64,000 nucleotides of DNA from Uranotaenia lowii (Eukaryota > Arthropoda > Insecta > Diptera > Culicidae), in the NCBI RefSeq assembly GCF_029784155.1, contig NC_073692.1, positions 65,705,436 to 65,769,435 on the forward strand. Reading direction: 5' to 3'. A model generated the notes under the pieces. It saw only the letters and a list, made by a program, of their open reading frames with translations, made no database searches and was not told the origin of the DNA. This document shows positions 10,072 through 21,246 of the stretch, piece by piece. Each line of letters opens with the position of its first letter. Positions within the stretch are counted from its first letter, which is position 1. The position numbers were made by a program, and so were the translations under genes.

Positions 10072-11690
10072 CTTGGGTAGAAAATATAGCATGTTTTGCC
10101 GATTCCTTCGTATCTACGCTTTCCGGGCAATATGGTCAGCAGATAAGCTTAAACAGATGAAGGTATTGCACCCATGACCCGAAAGGAACTGCGTCAGGTA
10201 AAAGTTGACTTTTCCATACTTCTGATTAACCCAGTATGAAAGCCGCTGGATTAGCCTATGCGTCCGTCTTGCGTTGCTCGATGCGTCCCATTGCTCCTGT
10301 CACTTGAGCACAGATGCTGCTCGTTGAGCTTTGCGCACTCCTCAAACAACTCTCGTTACGTAAAATTCTTCATCCTTCGCCAGAGTGATGTCGATGGCAA
10401 TCGTGTCCGCGATGACAAAAGCTGCATGTGTTGAGATGGTCCTGTGTGCCTAGCAAACTCACATAGCTGTAAGCCGGTGTGTACCCGTAATTTGGATCTG
10501 ATGCGCTCCACTTCTAGGGCAGAACTCCAGCCCGCTGCTTCGTATTTTATTTTCGATATTGTCACGCTTGCAAGGAGCGTTTCTTATTGGTAATGTCGAA
10601 CCATGGCAGTTCGACATTATCCAGGCTAGTGGGTCGATGACCTTCGACGCATAGTGCACATCAATATTCGACATGTGCACCGAAACATAAGCGGCTGTCC
10701 ACCATTACTTCGAGGTACTTCAGTTGCTGTTTCGAAGATATGGTGTGTCCTCCAACAGTAATGTTCATGTGCGACACAACTCTTTTGTTGGTAACGAGTA
10801 GTATTTCGGCTTTATGGTGGGCTATCTGAAGCTTGACTCCTTCCATCCAGATGCCAACCCTTTCTACAGACACCATTGCAAGGTCTTCTACCTCTGTTTC
10901 GCCGGTGATCATGAGCACCATATTGTTTTCAAATCCAATTATCTGGTCGACTGCTGGTAGTTTCAGCATTAACTCCTCATTATACATGGTAATCCAAAAC
11001 ACAGGTCCTATTTAGAACCCTGTGGTACACCCGCTGTTAGGGCAGTAGATTGTAACCCGGTTTCGGTCAAGATGCGATTTCCAAAAAAACTTGCTATTAT
11101 CATGCAGAGGGTATTGAGAACACGTATCCTGTGAAGCACTTTGGCAATAGCTTTCCAGCTAGCGTTGTTGAAGGCATTTTCAACGTCGATCGTCGCAATG
11201 GCACAATGACGAACGCCTGTCCTTTTCTTTTGATATGCGCGTTTCGCGTACTTCGTTATCATTAAGATGGCGTCCACTACGGATCTCCCTATCCGAAAAT
11301 CGAACTATATGATCCACTTTCCTCTTTCATCTTCTGCGCAGATAGTAAGTCTGTTGAAGATGATTCTCTGTAGTAGTTAACCAAGAGTATCCAACAGACA
11401 AATAGGTCTGTACGATGACGGATGCCCTGGGGGTTTTCTCGGTTTCGGTAGTAACACAGGCTTCGTAGTTTACACAGGTTGGGGAAGGATCCATCGTCGA
11501 GACACTTTTGTAACACCACCCTGAAAGTATCTGTAATGGTCTGTACTGCCATCTTCACCACTGAATTAAGCATTCCGACCGGGCCTGGGGCTTAGCTTTT
11601 CTTAGCGATGGCCACAAGTACCTCGTTCGTTACTGGATCGATATCGTGAACTTCCGCTTCGTATGGGGCTTGTGGCCCCGGGTTGGAAAG
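10072..11690 (-). pseudogene. Decayed R1-clade non-LTR retrotransposon (reverse transcriptase)
   Basis: Read on the minus strand from 11,690, fragments in several frames line up with an R1-type protein. The order is the pre-palm VTNEVLVAIAKK and APGPVG, a broken fingers region (LDDGSFPN, then scrambled KPG-type sequence), the palm block IATIDVENAFNNASW, GVPQGS, the catalytic region decayed to GFENNMVLMI instead of FADD, and LKYLEVMVDSRLCF. After these come YGKVNFYLTQFLSGHGC and a degraded cysteine knuckle (PYCPES). The last two match the same positions of the R1 element at 33-35 kb. Stops and frameshifts are frequent and the second catalytic pair is lost, so the copy is dead. Endonuclease and 5' part are absent. 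Confidence 0.75.
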
Positions 11691-12584
11691 TAAGGGGACT
11701 AATTAGCAATTATTGCAGGATTATGAAATCATCTTAGGTAAAATATTATCAAAATATCATGATGTTTCAATTAAAAACTAACTCTTTCGATGATTGAATG
11801 AAGTCAATAAGTTCCTAAGGGAATCCTTCATATTTTATTCCAATTGATGATTCGAAGTTTTGATAAATATTCTGTAGAAGAGATTCTACACCTCTTTTTT
11901 AAAACATTGAGAAACATAGTGTTGGCGAATTCTTTTCCAATTTTTTTTAGTTATCAAATGCTTCATTTTCCGTTTACTAACATCCTCCCGAAACAACAAT
12001 GGAAGGGTGAAATTGCGCTCCCAAAGTGAATTTCTTCCAGCTCACAAAGTCGTCGTCACATCATAAATGGCAGAGCCAGTCAGTAGTCAGTACCATCGAG
12101 CGATATACAGTCATACTATAAGTATCGTTATGAATATAAATTTATGAATAATAAACAATTGCGCATCGAATCTGGCGGAAGTAAAGCTACAAAAGAATGG
12201 AAAATATCGAAATAATGGTTATCGGGTGTCTTGCTCTGTTGTCTGGTTGAGACAGAAAAAAACCACCCGGTTTCCGAATATTTTATCCACATGCTGGGGT
12301 TGCATGAAAAAAACTTACGAGTAGGGGAGAATCTCGTTTTTATACTTTTATGTTCCATGGTGACAAACATCATTGTGCCGGTTCATTTATCGATAACTTT
12401 TTAATGTGAGCTAATAATAATTTTGTATTCGTGGAATTTTGATAAATGGATGAGACATAAAGACACGCCAAAACAATTTTATTTTGTAATTTGTAATTTT
12501 GTAATTTATTAACTTTAACGCAGCCTGTCGGTTACAATCAACTATTAGTTGAGTCAACTAAAAGTAGATTTAAGTTAGCGTTTT
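11691..12584. other. Unassigned AT-rich DNA
   Basis: No gene or transposon ends are recognised. Frames at 11,844-12,029 (plus) and 12,128-12,373 (minus) lack family motifs. Confidence 0.4.
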
Positions 12585-12655
12585 CTTAATATTTAGTTTA
12601 AACTAGTAAAGATTAAAGGCTGAAGCCTAGGATCAAATAAATAAATAAATAAATT
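12585..12655 (+). repeat. 3' end of a Jockey-type retrotransposon with (AAAT)n tail
   Basis: The segment AAAGGCTGAAGCCTAGGATC followed by five AAAT-type units matches the 3' terminus of the minus-strand Jockey-type element at about 16,381-16,430, read in reverse complement. Only the terminal UTR is present, as in a severely 5'-truncated insertion. Its upstream limit is uncertain; the A/T-rich stretch from about 12,480 may also belong to it. Confidence 0.65.
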
Positions 12656-13694
12656 AGTTCAGGTTAAGGAAATCAGGAAATTTTATTTAAATGTTTTTTT
12701 CAAGGAATTTTCTCATTAAAAAGGAAACTTATATTAAAATCACTTGTCAACTTCATTTCCACTTCTAGTTCCGTCCAGATGATAATATCCAGAAATCTGA
12801 AACGAAAATTGTTCTTACACATCTCTCTCAGCATCTTCTCATCTGACAGAAGCTGGAGGAAAAGCCCAAATGTCAGCATACCCTCCATTCCATTCTTATC
12901 ATCTTTCTGCTGCCTCGCCACGACATAACACGATAGGAAAAGCGCAACGCTCTAATGCTGAATCGTTGTACAAGAAGGAAAAAAGGGCGGGAAATGGTTT
13001 TCTTTCATTTCCTTTGCATCACCAACAGCAGCCAGCCAGCCAGCCACCCATCAGGCAGACTTCCTTCGGTTTCACAATTTTTCCTCTCGCTGCTTCGAGA
13101 TGCTGACTGGAAAAGCACATTCCAAGACATGGCATCGCATGACTCCATCCGAAGAGCAGCGGCGCAATGTTTATCCCTCCTTCGCGTAGGCAATATTTGT
13201 ACGCCTGTGGCATGTTTTCCCGCCAAAATCTGTCAGTCGAATCTCGCTCGAGGCGAATGGTTTCAGCCTAGCCTAGACTCTTGCATCAGCATCATCATCA
13301 TCAGCTGCTTCAGCTAGGCTGGATGTTGTTTCAACTCCAGGCGTATAAGCTGCTGTGATACTCTTCTTCCATTTCCGCAATTTTGAAAATCCAACCCACC
13401 TCCTTCCTCACCCGGAAGGATGAATGAAGCTGCGGTGAGTCTCACTATGTGGTGAGTATGGTGGGTGGTGGGCAAATAAGAGTTGGATTTACTACGACAT
13501 TATCCGGGGCGCCCCGGTGAAACCGTCTTAGCGGAATTAAGTTTTCATGTTCCAGATAAATTGATACTGACAGCACTAATTGTTTTGTAAACGAATGGTT
13601 TCCAGCTGCGTGCTTGAACAGTCTTCGGCGAAGGTAATAAGGGTGCGTTTTATTGTGTTTCATCCAGAGTAGCGTCTTAAAAATATTATGAGTT
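12656..13694. other. Unique-looking stretch with higher GC
   Basis: From about 12,840 to 13,450 the GC content is higher than in the neighbouring transposons and no repeat homology is seen within the window. It has CAGC-rich runs, a CATCAT microsatellite (about 13,286) and GGTGAG motifs. It may be ancestral single-copy DNA, possibly regulatory or untranslated exon. Frames in both strands overlap without any recognisable domain, so no gene is called. Confidence 0.35.
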
Positions 13695-13698
13695 GCTT

Positions 13699-13822
13699 TG
13701 TAAAAAAAATCAAAAACATAAATCTTTAAATCTTGCCAATGAAGTTTGTTTGTTGTTGCTTTGTAAAAAAAAATCAAAAACATAAATCTTTAAATCTTGC
13801 CAATGAAGTTTTGGTTGTAAAG
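13699..13822. repeat. 62-bp tandem duplication next to a SINE
   Basis: Two adjacent units share AAAAATCAAAAACATAAATC, TTTAAATCTTGCCAATGAAG and TTTG..GTTGCTTTGTA. The unit lies at the 3' side of the minus-strand SINE-like repeat, so it may be a duplicated tail segment. Confidence 0.7.
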
Positions 13823-13844
13823 AAAAAAAAAAATCAGTTTTTAG

Positions 13845-14040
13845 TGCTGACAACATTATACCCATAGAAGAGGTTGCACAAATCCGATGCCCATTTAGCA
13901 AATCTCTATGCCGCAAATACGCTGAAAAGTGTGTTGTATCAAAGATGATATGATTGGAAAAGCACTACTGGCATAAAGACTCGAACTCAAAAGCAAAATG
14001 ATGCATGACCATAACACCACTAGGTACCACTACAAATAGG
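13845..14040 (-). repeat. tRNA-derived SINE, relative of 5640-5800
   Basis: On the minus strand this copy starts with an A-box region GGTACCTAGTGGTGTTATGG and has a B box GAGTTCGAGTC about 45 bases later, the pol III promoter arrangement of tRNA-derived SINEs. The body (TTATGCCAGTAGTG, AGAGATTTGCTAAATG, CAACCTCTTCTATGGGTAT) aligns with 5640-5800. A run of T on the plus strand near 13,828 may represent its tail. Confidence 0.65.
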
Positions 14041-14583
14041 TGTATAAATTAATAAGAATAAAAACTGTCAGAAACCCTTGATACGCTCCATGCATTGGTA
14101 ACTTGCTACTTCGTAAATATTTCTCTGGAACCGGAAAGGGGACCCAAAACTGTCAGCTGTCTTTGGTGAATGATCGACATTTTCGTAACTCTCGACAGAA
14201 GTCTCCAAGCTTGACGTTGAGTGAATGAAGCTTACATGCACTTTGAAATGGAAGAATTTTAGTTAGGGTTACCATACGTACTCTTTTAAGAGTACATGTT
14301 CTCTTTATCGATCGAGAAATGGGTGTACTCTTCTTTTTGTGAATTTTTATGAAATGTATTCTTTTTTATGAGAGCCATTGATTCAGAAAATGAACTTGTT
14401 TGTTTCAGTATATGATGTGTGTTTACCATATCTTAAATAAGAAATACAAAAGAAATTCAACAAACAAAAACTCCATTACCTTACCCAAATATATCGTATT
14501 TATGAAGGCATTTTTAAAACGTTATTTACAGTAAGCGCCTTTGAGTATGCAATAAACCCCGAACAGTTATAAAAAAGCTACTG

Positions 14584-15425
14584 AGATTCATTATCACCCA
14601 ACGGACGATTTCATTCATTTTTGGGCGGATGTTTGTTTGCAAGGTTGCCGAAATCACAGAAAAATCTGTAATTTCACAGAATTTTGAGCAAATTTTCATC
14701 ACAGAATCTGTGTCACAGAAAACAGAATTTGAAAATATTCACTGATTTCACAGATTTTTTGAATTTGGAATGGATTTCCAAAATTATTTTTTTCTTTGGA
14801 TAGTTTAAAATATTGTTTTCTGACTTTGAATTAGAAAATTATGATAAAATTGTTTATGTTTATTGATTTTTCACAACTAAAATGTAAAAAAGACACAATA
14901 TCAAAATATCATCACAGAAAACCTTCACAGAATTTTTGGGTAAAATTAAGAAAGTCAGAATTTTTTTCTCAAAAACAAAGAATTTTCTTCGGCAACCTTG
15001 TTTGTATGGAAAACATCGTAATCAATATTTTCTTGGCTTTTTCTTTCACAAAATCAAAATTTATCATAAAGAATCTTGTAAATTGATAGGAGCATCATTT
15101 CTGCTTTGTATTAAAAAAATGGTTCCAACAGAACAGTTATTTAAACACAAGAGCGAATATCATACTTGCTTTAATTGTGTATCAAATTTGTTGATCAGTA
15201 TATTAAGCAGGTCGTTGCTGAAACTCTGTTCTTCTTATTTTGAACTCTGTTGAACATTTTCTATTCCTAAACAAAGCATGAATGAAATTTTTATCAATAT
15301 ACAACATACTTTGAGATAAATTTAGACTTTGTAAAAGAAAAAACCAAGAAAACATTGATTAAGATATTTTCCATACAATTATTCGTCTAAAATATAACGA
15401 AATCGTCTGTTGGGCGATGATGAAC
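14584..15425. mobile_element. Foldback element with about 160-bp arms, left arm split by a hAT MITE
   Basis: The outer arms begin GATTCATTATCACCCAACGG (left) and, read inwards from the right, GGTTCATCATCGCCCAACAG. After the left arm is interrupted at 14,640-15,000, pairing resumes: TATGGAAAACATCGTAATCA on the left against TATGGAAAATATCTTAATCA on the right, continuing to about 15,115 and 15,270. Without the insertion the element is about 480 bp. No coding sequence is present. Such self-complementary elements are usually non-autonomous DNA transposons. Confidence 0.75.
14640..15000. mobile_element. hAT-type MITE (361 bp) inserted in the foldback arm
   Basis: The ends are CAAGGTTGCCGAA and its reverse complement TTCGGCAACCTTG. 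The flanks are 8-mers TTTGTTTG (14,632-14,639) and TTTGTATG (15,001-15,008), one mismatch, fitting a hAT-type duplication. The interior is full of TCACAGAAT-like repeats. The right arm of the host foldback has the corresponding site without the insertion, which confirms the boundaries independently. Confidence 0.85.
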
Positions 15426-16375
15426 CTAATTTTCTACCCGGCACAATTTTTTTATCGCGCTAATCGATTTTGACGAAACTTTGCCTGGTACTTGATAAAA
15501 CATTTTTACAACTTTGGATCAAATTTCAAGATTTTTTAATGCAAATTGGAAAAAATACAAAAAAACTTGTGAAGCAACTCCAAAATTCCCTTTTTTACGA
15601 AAATAGCAGTATCTTTGATTCCAGTTATTGTAAAGACTTCAAATTAAGTAACGCGTTAGTTGGATAGTTGAACTAGATTGTGTTGAAATTTCCTAAAAAA
15701 ATATAAATAAATAAAAAGAAAGAAATGGCAGCTTGTGAAAGATGGAAGTGAGAGTGCAGCTTCACGCGATTTCATTCTTTTTTGAACGCAACTGTATATA
15801 CTCAAATCCTTCCTAGCGCACAAACGTAATATATTATTTGTTCAAAGGAAACATACGTACTAGAAATCTCTTTTTGAAATCAAGTATTTTATCGGGTTAA
15901 GTGTGGTGTGTCAGCATAACATCAAATACTTCCTTTTCTCTCGAATAATCCAAATAGGAATATTCAGTCCCTGACTTTTCTCTTTTCATTACTCGGAAAA
16001 CAAAAGTTTGAGAAAATTTAAAACTATCGTATAATTCATACCTAAGCTCTCCAGAACATTTTCTAAGCGTATTCGGCCGTGCAAATTTGAGCTTCTTTCC
16101 CCAAAAAACTTGCATAATCCGGGCATTGGATCATAAAATTTTCAATTTGAAAAAACTGGCGATATCTGGGCAAATCTGACCAAAATCTAGGCTTTTTTAA
16201 AAATTTAAGAGAAAAAGTGAATTGAGTCACATCAGTGGTACACACTTCAAATTTTAAAATTCTTAAAATATTTTGCACGTGTAACTCGATGAAACAAGCT
16301 CAAAAAATCATACATAAGGTTCAAAATGTTAGTATGGTTCGGATTTTGCATAGATTTTGGATAAATCCGGTCGCA
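15426..16375. other. Unassigned AT-rich DNA
   Basis: No coding homology is recognised. Around 16,110-16,200 the motifs CCGGGCATTGGATCATAAAA and ATCTGGGCAAATCTGACC recall the CCGGG/CCAGG repeats near 2.7 kb and 61.4 kb, suggesting an old member of that group. Confidence 0.35.
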
Positions 16376-16380
16376 TTTAG

Positions 16381-18180
16381 TTTAGTTTTAGTTTATTGAT
16401 TAGATCCTAGGCTTCAGCCCTTTATCTTATTCTATAGTGTAAATGACACTTAATAACTACAGTAATTGTTAATTTGTAAAAGAGCACTGTACAATTTTAC
16501 TTTTGATTTGTTATCTGGTCATGCTTAGTTGAATAATATCGACGTTTGCATTGTAAAATGCCATCATTCGGTGCATTCGTTCTTTTCTGGCGTAACTCTG
16601 GATGCGATAAGCTAGTTGAAACGGCCTTACGCTTCGTAAACTGCTGCGGCCTTCGTACGGAGATATACAAGATAATGAATAAGGCGAATAATATCTTCCA
16701 CAGATTAGATCATTTAGAAACAGTGCGTCGATCGAATTTCTTCGGGTTTCCAGCGTGTCCAAACCTACCAGCATGCACAAGACTCGATACTCCGGCATTT
16801 CTGCTTGCCACCCAAGGTTTCTCAAAGCGTATTTCAAAAACTTCTTCTGAACTCTCTCTAGTCTGTTGTTGTGTATGTTGTAGTACGGTCCGGTCGCCAC
16901 ACAATGCCGGCATATTCAATGACGGTCCTAACTAATCCAGTGTAGATAGAGACAATCGTGTAGGGATTATCCAGCTCGTGACAGATTCTACTAACCATTC
17001 CGAACATAGAATTTGCCTTAGCTACAACTTTTTTGATGTGTTTTGAAAAAGTTAACTCCACGTCCAACTCCACTCCTAAGTCTTTCACTGAGCTTTGCCG
17101 AGCAATGATGAAATGGTTTTCTAAGCGGCATTCATAAGTGATATTGCTTATTTACCGAGAAAATGTAATCACGTTGCATTTCGAGGAATTGATCTTAAGG
17201 CTGAATCTACTGCAACACTCTGTGAACCTGTGTAAGGCGTTTTACAGAGTCACGCAGTCCTTCGGGTGACGAATAGGCAAAAACATTGTTAAATCATCGG
17301 ATTAAACCAGCACGAGCACATAAGTCAGCACTTCAGGAAATTCGTTCATAACAGTGATGAAAAGAAGGGGTCCCAAGTGACTTCCTTGTGGAACACCACT
17401 GTTGACCGAGAAAGTACTAGATCTCACGTTCTCCAGTTTGACGTATTGCGTTCTTTCGATCAGGTACGAACTAATCCATTGGAGACAGGATCCGGTTATT
17501 CCATTCTTGCATAATACCGACAGTAGAGCGTTTATATTGATTACGTCAAAGGCTTTGGACATGTCAGTGTATATTGCGTTGACTTGAAAACCTTGCATCA
17601 TCCACTCTGAGGTTCTCGATACAAACTCCGTTAGGTTCGTTACGGTTGAGCGTTTCTTGAGAAAACCATGTTGAACGTCCGAAGTCTTCGTTTCAATCCA
17701 CGGGTAAATCTTATCGAATACGATATTCTCAAAAAGTTTGGGTATTGCAGAGAGAATTGCAACATCACGATAGTTTTCTACGATGAGCCTGGAACCGTTC
17801 TTGTGTATCGGTTGTAAGGGCTCTTCAATTCCACTTATTTTTTAAGAATGAGTTTGGTATTCCATCTGGGCCACAACTTCTCGATTCGTCGAGCGTTAAA
17901 ATCTTTCGTCGTATATCAGATACCGCTATGGTGAACTCGGTAAGATTTCGACCAGTAATTGGCGTTCTTGTCTTATTTCTGCGTTATTCAAAAGATACAC
18001 GCTGTGAAAATATTCGGCAAAGAGCTCGGATGCATCTTCCAAAGATTCTGCTTTTTTGTTTTAGTAAGAAACATTTTTTGGTATCAAGTTGGACTTACGC
18101 TTCGAGTTGACATATTTCCAAAATCGTTTTGGCTTTTCCTCCAATCATCTGGGCAATCGGGCCAGACCGGGCTTTATCTT
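16381..18180 (-). pseudogene. Decayed Jockey-type non-LTR retrotransposon (minus strand)
   Basis: Read from about 18,180 downwards: a FWKYVNSKRKSN linker, broken fingers region, a GFLKKRSTV block, the palm motif AIYTDMSKAFDVI, then WISSYLIERTQYVKL, SGVPQGSHLGPLLF, a destroyed YADD box, IKDLGVELD in the thumb, and the C-terminus ending at a TGA near 16,511. The C-terminal part contains RRNSIDALFLNDL and RMMAFYN, typical of the Jockey group. The 3' end carries GGCTGAAGCCTAGGATC and an (AAAT)-like tail at about 16,381-16,430, also found at 12.6 kb. Several stops and frameshifts show it is inactive. The endonuclease is absent, so it was 5' truncated. Confidence 0.8.
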
Positions 18181-18257
18181 CTTTAACTTTGAAAAACATG
18201 CAACATTCAATGCTTTATCTTAACTATTACTCCCAACAAATTGACAGCATTTGAATG

Positions 18258-18400
18258 TCCGCGAGTTCGAGCCCAAGAGCAAATATCGAACACAGTTGTA
18301 CCGGATAAGTTTTTCAATAACGATCCGCCAACTGCACCGTTGATAAAGTCGCGAATGCCATAAAGATGGTAAAACGACTATAATCGAAACAAAAAAAAAA
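18258..18400 (+). mobile_element. 5'-truncated tRNA-derived SINE with perfect 15-bp target duplication
   Basis: The insertion starts within a B-box-like GCGAGTTCGAGCC and ends in ATAATCGAAAC plus ten A residues. It is flanked by identical 15-mers GACAGCATTTGAATG at 18,243-18,257 and 18,401-18,415. A-tail plus perfect duplications are the signature of target-primed reverse transcription. The 3' body (GCCATAAAGATGGTAAAACG) resembles mosquito tRNA-derived SINEs such as Feilai as far as I can recall. The A box is lost, so this copy cannot be transcribed from its own promoter. Confidence 0.85.
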
Positions 18401-18640
18401 GACAGCATTTGAATGAATTTAAAAACCCTGTTTTATTTTGATTCACTAAATTTTTCATTACACTTTTGGACATTTTTTTCACTGTACTCTTTTAAGCATT
18501 GCGGGATATGGTAACCACCCTAATTAAAGTACTCTGGTGAGGAAATATTCATTTTTATCAAGCTCAAATTTCTGTCTAGCATTTGAATTTGTTAGAATCA
18601 GAAATAAAATCGAGGAAAGAAAATCGTTTTTGAAAAAGCT

Positions 18641-20108
18641 TCATTTTTGTAATTTTTGTAATTTTTGTCATTTTTGTCATTTTTGTCATTTTTGTCATTT
18701 TTGTCATTTTTGTCATTTTTGTCATTTTTGTCATTTTTGTCATTTTTGTCATTTTTGTCATTTTTGTCATTTTTGTCATTCTTGTCATTTTTGTCATTTT
18801 TGTCATTTTTGTCATTTTTGTCATTTTTGTCATTTTTGTCATTTTTGTCATTTTTGTCATTTTTGTCATTTTTGTCATTTTTGTCATTTTTGTCATTTTT
18901 GTAATTTTTGTAATTTTTGTAATTTTTGAAATTTTTAATTTTTGTAATTTTTGTAATTTTTGTAATTTTTTTAATTTTTGTCATTTTTGTCATTTTTTTA
19001 ATTTTTGTAATTTTTGTTATTCTTGTAATTGTTGTAATTTTTGTAGTTTTTGTCATTTTTGTAATTTTATCATTTCTGTAATTTTTGTAATTTTTGTTAA
19101 TTTTTTAATTTTTGTGATTTTTGTAATTTTTGTCATTTTTGTAATTTTTGTTGTTTTTGTAATTTTTGTGATTTTTGTTATTTTTGTCATTTTTGTAATT
19201 TTTGTAATTTTTGTAATTTTTGTAATTTTTGTAATTTTTGTAATTTTTGTAATTTTTGTCATTTTTGTAATTTTTGTCATTTTTGTCATTTTTTTTATTT
19301 TTGTAATTTTTGTCATTTTTGTACATTTTTGTAATTTTTGTTATTTTTGTTATTTTTGTAATTTTTGTAATTTTTGTAATTTTTGTAATTTTTGTAATTT
19401 TTGTAATTTTTGTAATTTTTGTAATTTTTGTAATTTTTGTAATTTTTGTAATTTTTGTAATTTTTGTTATTTTTGTAATTTTTGTAATTTCTAATTTTTG
19501 TAATTTTTGTCATTTTTGTAATTTTTGTCATTTTTGTCATTTTTGTAATTTTTTTAATTTTTGTAATTTTTGTTATTCTTGTAATTGATGTGATTTTTGT
19601 AATTTTTGTAATTTTTGTAATTTTTGTCATTTTTGTCACTTTTGTCACTTTTGTCATTTTTGTCATTTTTGTCATTTTTGTCATTTTTGTCATTTTTGTC
19701 ATTTTTGTCATTTTTGTCATTTTTGTCATTTTTGTCATTTTTGTCATTTTTGTCATTTTTGTCATTTTTGTCATTTTTGTCATTTTTGTCATTTTTGTCA
19801 TTTTTGTCATTTTTGTCATTTTTGTCATTTTTGTCATTTTTGTCATTTTTGTCATTTTTGTCATTTTTGTCATTTTTGTCATTTTTGTCATTTTTGTCAT
19901 TTTTGTCATTTTTGTCATTTTTGTCATTTTTGTCATTTTTGTCATTTTTGTCATTTTTGTCATTTTTGTCATTTTTGTCATTTTTGTCATTTTTGTCATT
20001 TTTGTCATTTTTGTCATTTTTTTCATTTTTGTCATTTTTGTCATTTTTGGCATTTTGATAATTTTTTTATTGCATATGTCATTTTTGTCATTTTTTTGTC
20101 ATTTTTTA
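18641..20108. repeat. 9-bp satellite array 1, TTTTTGTCA / TTTTTGTAA on plus strand
   Basis: About 1.47 kb of 9-base units. The outer blocks (about 18,667-18,900 and 19,620-20,055) are almost pure TTTTTGTCA. The middle (about 18,900-19,620) is mostly TTTTTGTAA with more variants, including TTTTTGTTA and short T-run slips. The 9-base unit keeps frame, so several frames stay open as KND, TKM, CHF, FLS or VIF repeats. These are by-products and not proteins. The two homogeneous blocks enclosing a divergent one suggest separate rounds of amplification. Confidence 0.95.
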
Positions 20109-21166
20109 CATTCTTTGTTTATTTTCAGTTTGAGTTGTTTTCGTGATTTTTTCATGTTTTAGCTACAATGACCGACAGATAAAATTTACTTGCCTAAACA
20201 TTCCATGTAAAAGTATCGTGTAATGGAATTAAATACTTTATTTCAATACCGAACACAATCAGCCCTGGGATTGCGTATAAGAGAAAAATGAGATAACCTC
20301 ATTACCGCAGCATAAAATTTCCATCAGAAATCTGATCGCTCCAAAAACGTGAAAAAACATTCTTCATTATCCCACGTGGCTGTTCGGATTCATCGAGTAG
20401 TGGGAGGAAAACATATTTCTACGTTTCATTCTTCCCTGTCGTCCTCCACGGGAAACGTCTGGCTTCAGCTTAGAAACCGAGCTGCTCTCAATGGGACAGA
20501 CTGGATTCCCTTCGATGGCGTCTCGCCTAGTTTCCAGCAGATAGAAACCGGTTTCCCCAATTTCAATTTCCGTAATCCCTAATATAATTAAATCAATTTC
20601 ATTACGAAAATATCCAAAATCATTATGCTTTGTTGGGGAGAGATTTTCCATATCGCTGAACTTACTGCAAAGCCCTTATTATGAGCGGTTTTTTTTTCCA
20701 GTCCACGTGCCTATCGCCTGAGTTGAATAATTTTCGTTGTGGAAAATCATCCTAATGGCTAGAGAGCCTTTCTTCGCTTTTCCACGCTGTTCGTAATTTC
20801 TTTCCTTTCTATTCATTTTCTCCTATAGCAGAAGAGATATTAGAGCTTCTTGGCTACGCTTCGTCTAAGAAGGAAAAATATTCATACTGATAAATAACAA
20901 CTTCATCATGGTCGTCTTCATTGTGATTGAAATCGTTTTGGTGTCTGAGAGAAGAATTTCCGTGATGTGATTTATCTATTTCTATATGACCAATGAGTTG
21001 GTGCTGAATCATGTAATTGTTCAAATATACTATTTTCAATTTGAACCCAACTCTTCGAGCTTTCAACATTTTAGTACTCAATGATTCGGTTAAAAAATTA
21101 AAGTACTTCAAACTTTGGTAATATCTACAAGGAAAAACATAATATTTTGAGGTTTTAAACCCATAA
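20109..21166. other. Unassigned, partly unique-looking DNA
   Basis: Between 20,340 and 20,600 GC is higher and both strands have 77-94 codon frames, but none shows a domain or splice context. The rest is AT-rich and unremarkable. Confidence 0.35.
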
Positions 21167-21246
21167 GAGCAAGTTCACTCGTATTGGGAAAAAGTGGTAG
21201 AAATTTTGACACTTGTAGCACATTTTGTAGCACAGTGAACTTGCTC
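21167..21246. mobile_element. Internally deleted 80-bp MITE, relative of 59,394-59,675
   Basis: The left end GAGCAAGTTCACTCGTATTG and GGGAAAAAGTGGTAGAAATT match the longer MITE at 59.4 kb, and the right end GTGAACTTGCTC is the inverse. Flanks are TAA on the left and CAA on the right, a mutated 3-bp duplication. TAA duplications point to the PIF/Harbinger superfamily. Confidence 0.7.

Larger units (their letters stand above)
14262..18522. mobile_element. Possible large DNA element with TTAGGGT..TACCATA inverted ends
   Basis: The left end TTAGTTAGGGTTACCATA is mirrored at the right (read inwards TTAATTAGGGTGGTTACCATA). Both sides then carry an AAGAGTACA or TACTCTT block. Between them lie the 14.6-kb foldback, the Jockey-type element and a SINE, which would all be later insertions. 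The inner similarity breaks down quickly and no clean target duplication is visible, so the two ends might also be separate copies of one MITE family in opposite orientation. Confidence 0.4.

Noticed and set aside
12870..13317. Host gene exon in the GC-richer stretch
   Set aside because: Overlapping frames on both strands, none with a domain; no convincing splice pair. Kept only as a unique-looking region.
19313..20053. Open frame of 246 codons of TKM repeats on the minus strand (and similar long frames in both 9-bp arrays, including one of 294 codons at 22,198-23,082)
   Set aside because: A 9-base repeat leaves all frames free of stops. The products are pure KND, TKM, CHF, FLS or VIF repeats with no gene structure, so they are by-products of the satellite.
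18641..20108. CRISPR-like array because of regular repetition
   Set aside because: There are no spacers, the unit is only 9 bases, and the context is eukaryotic transposon-rich DNA without cas genes.
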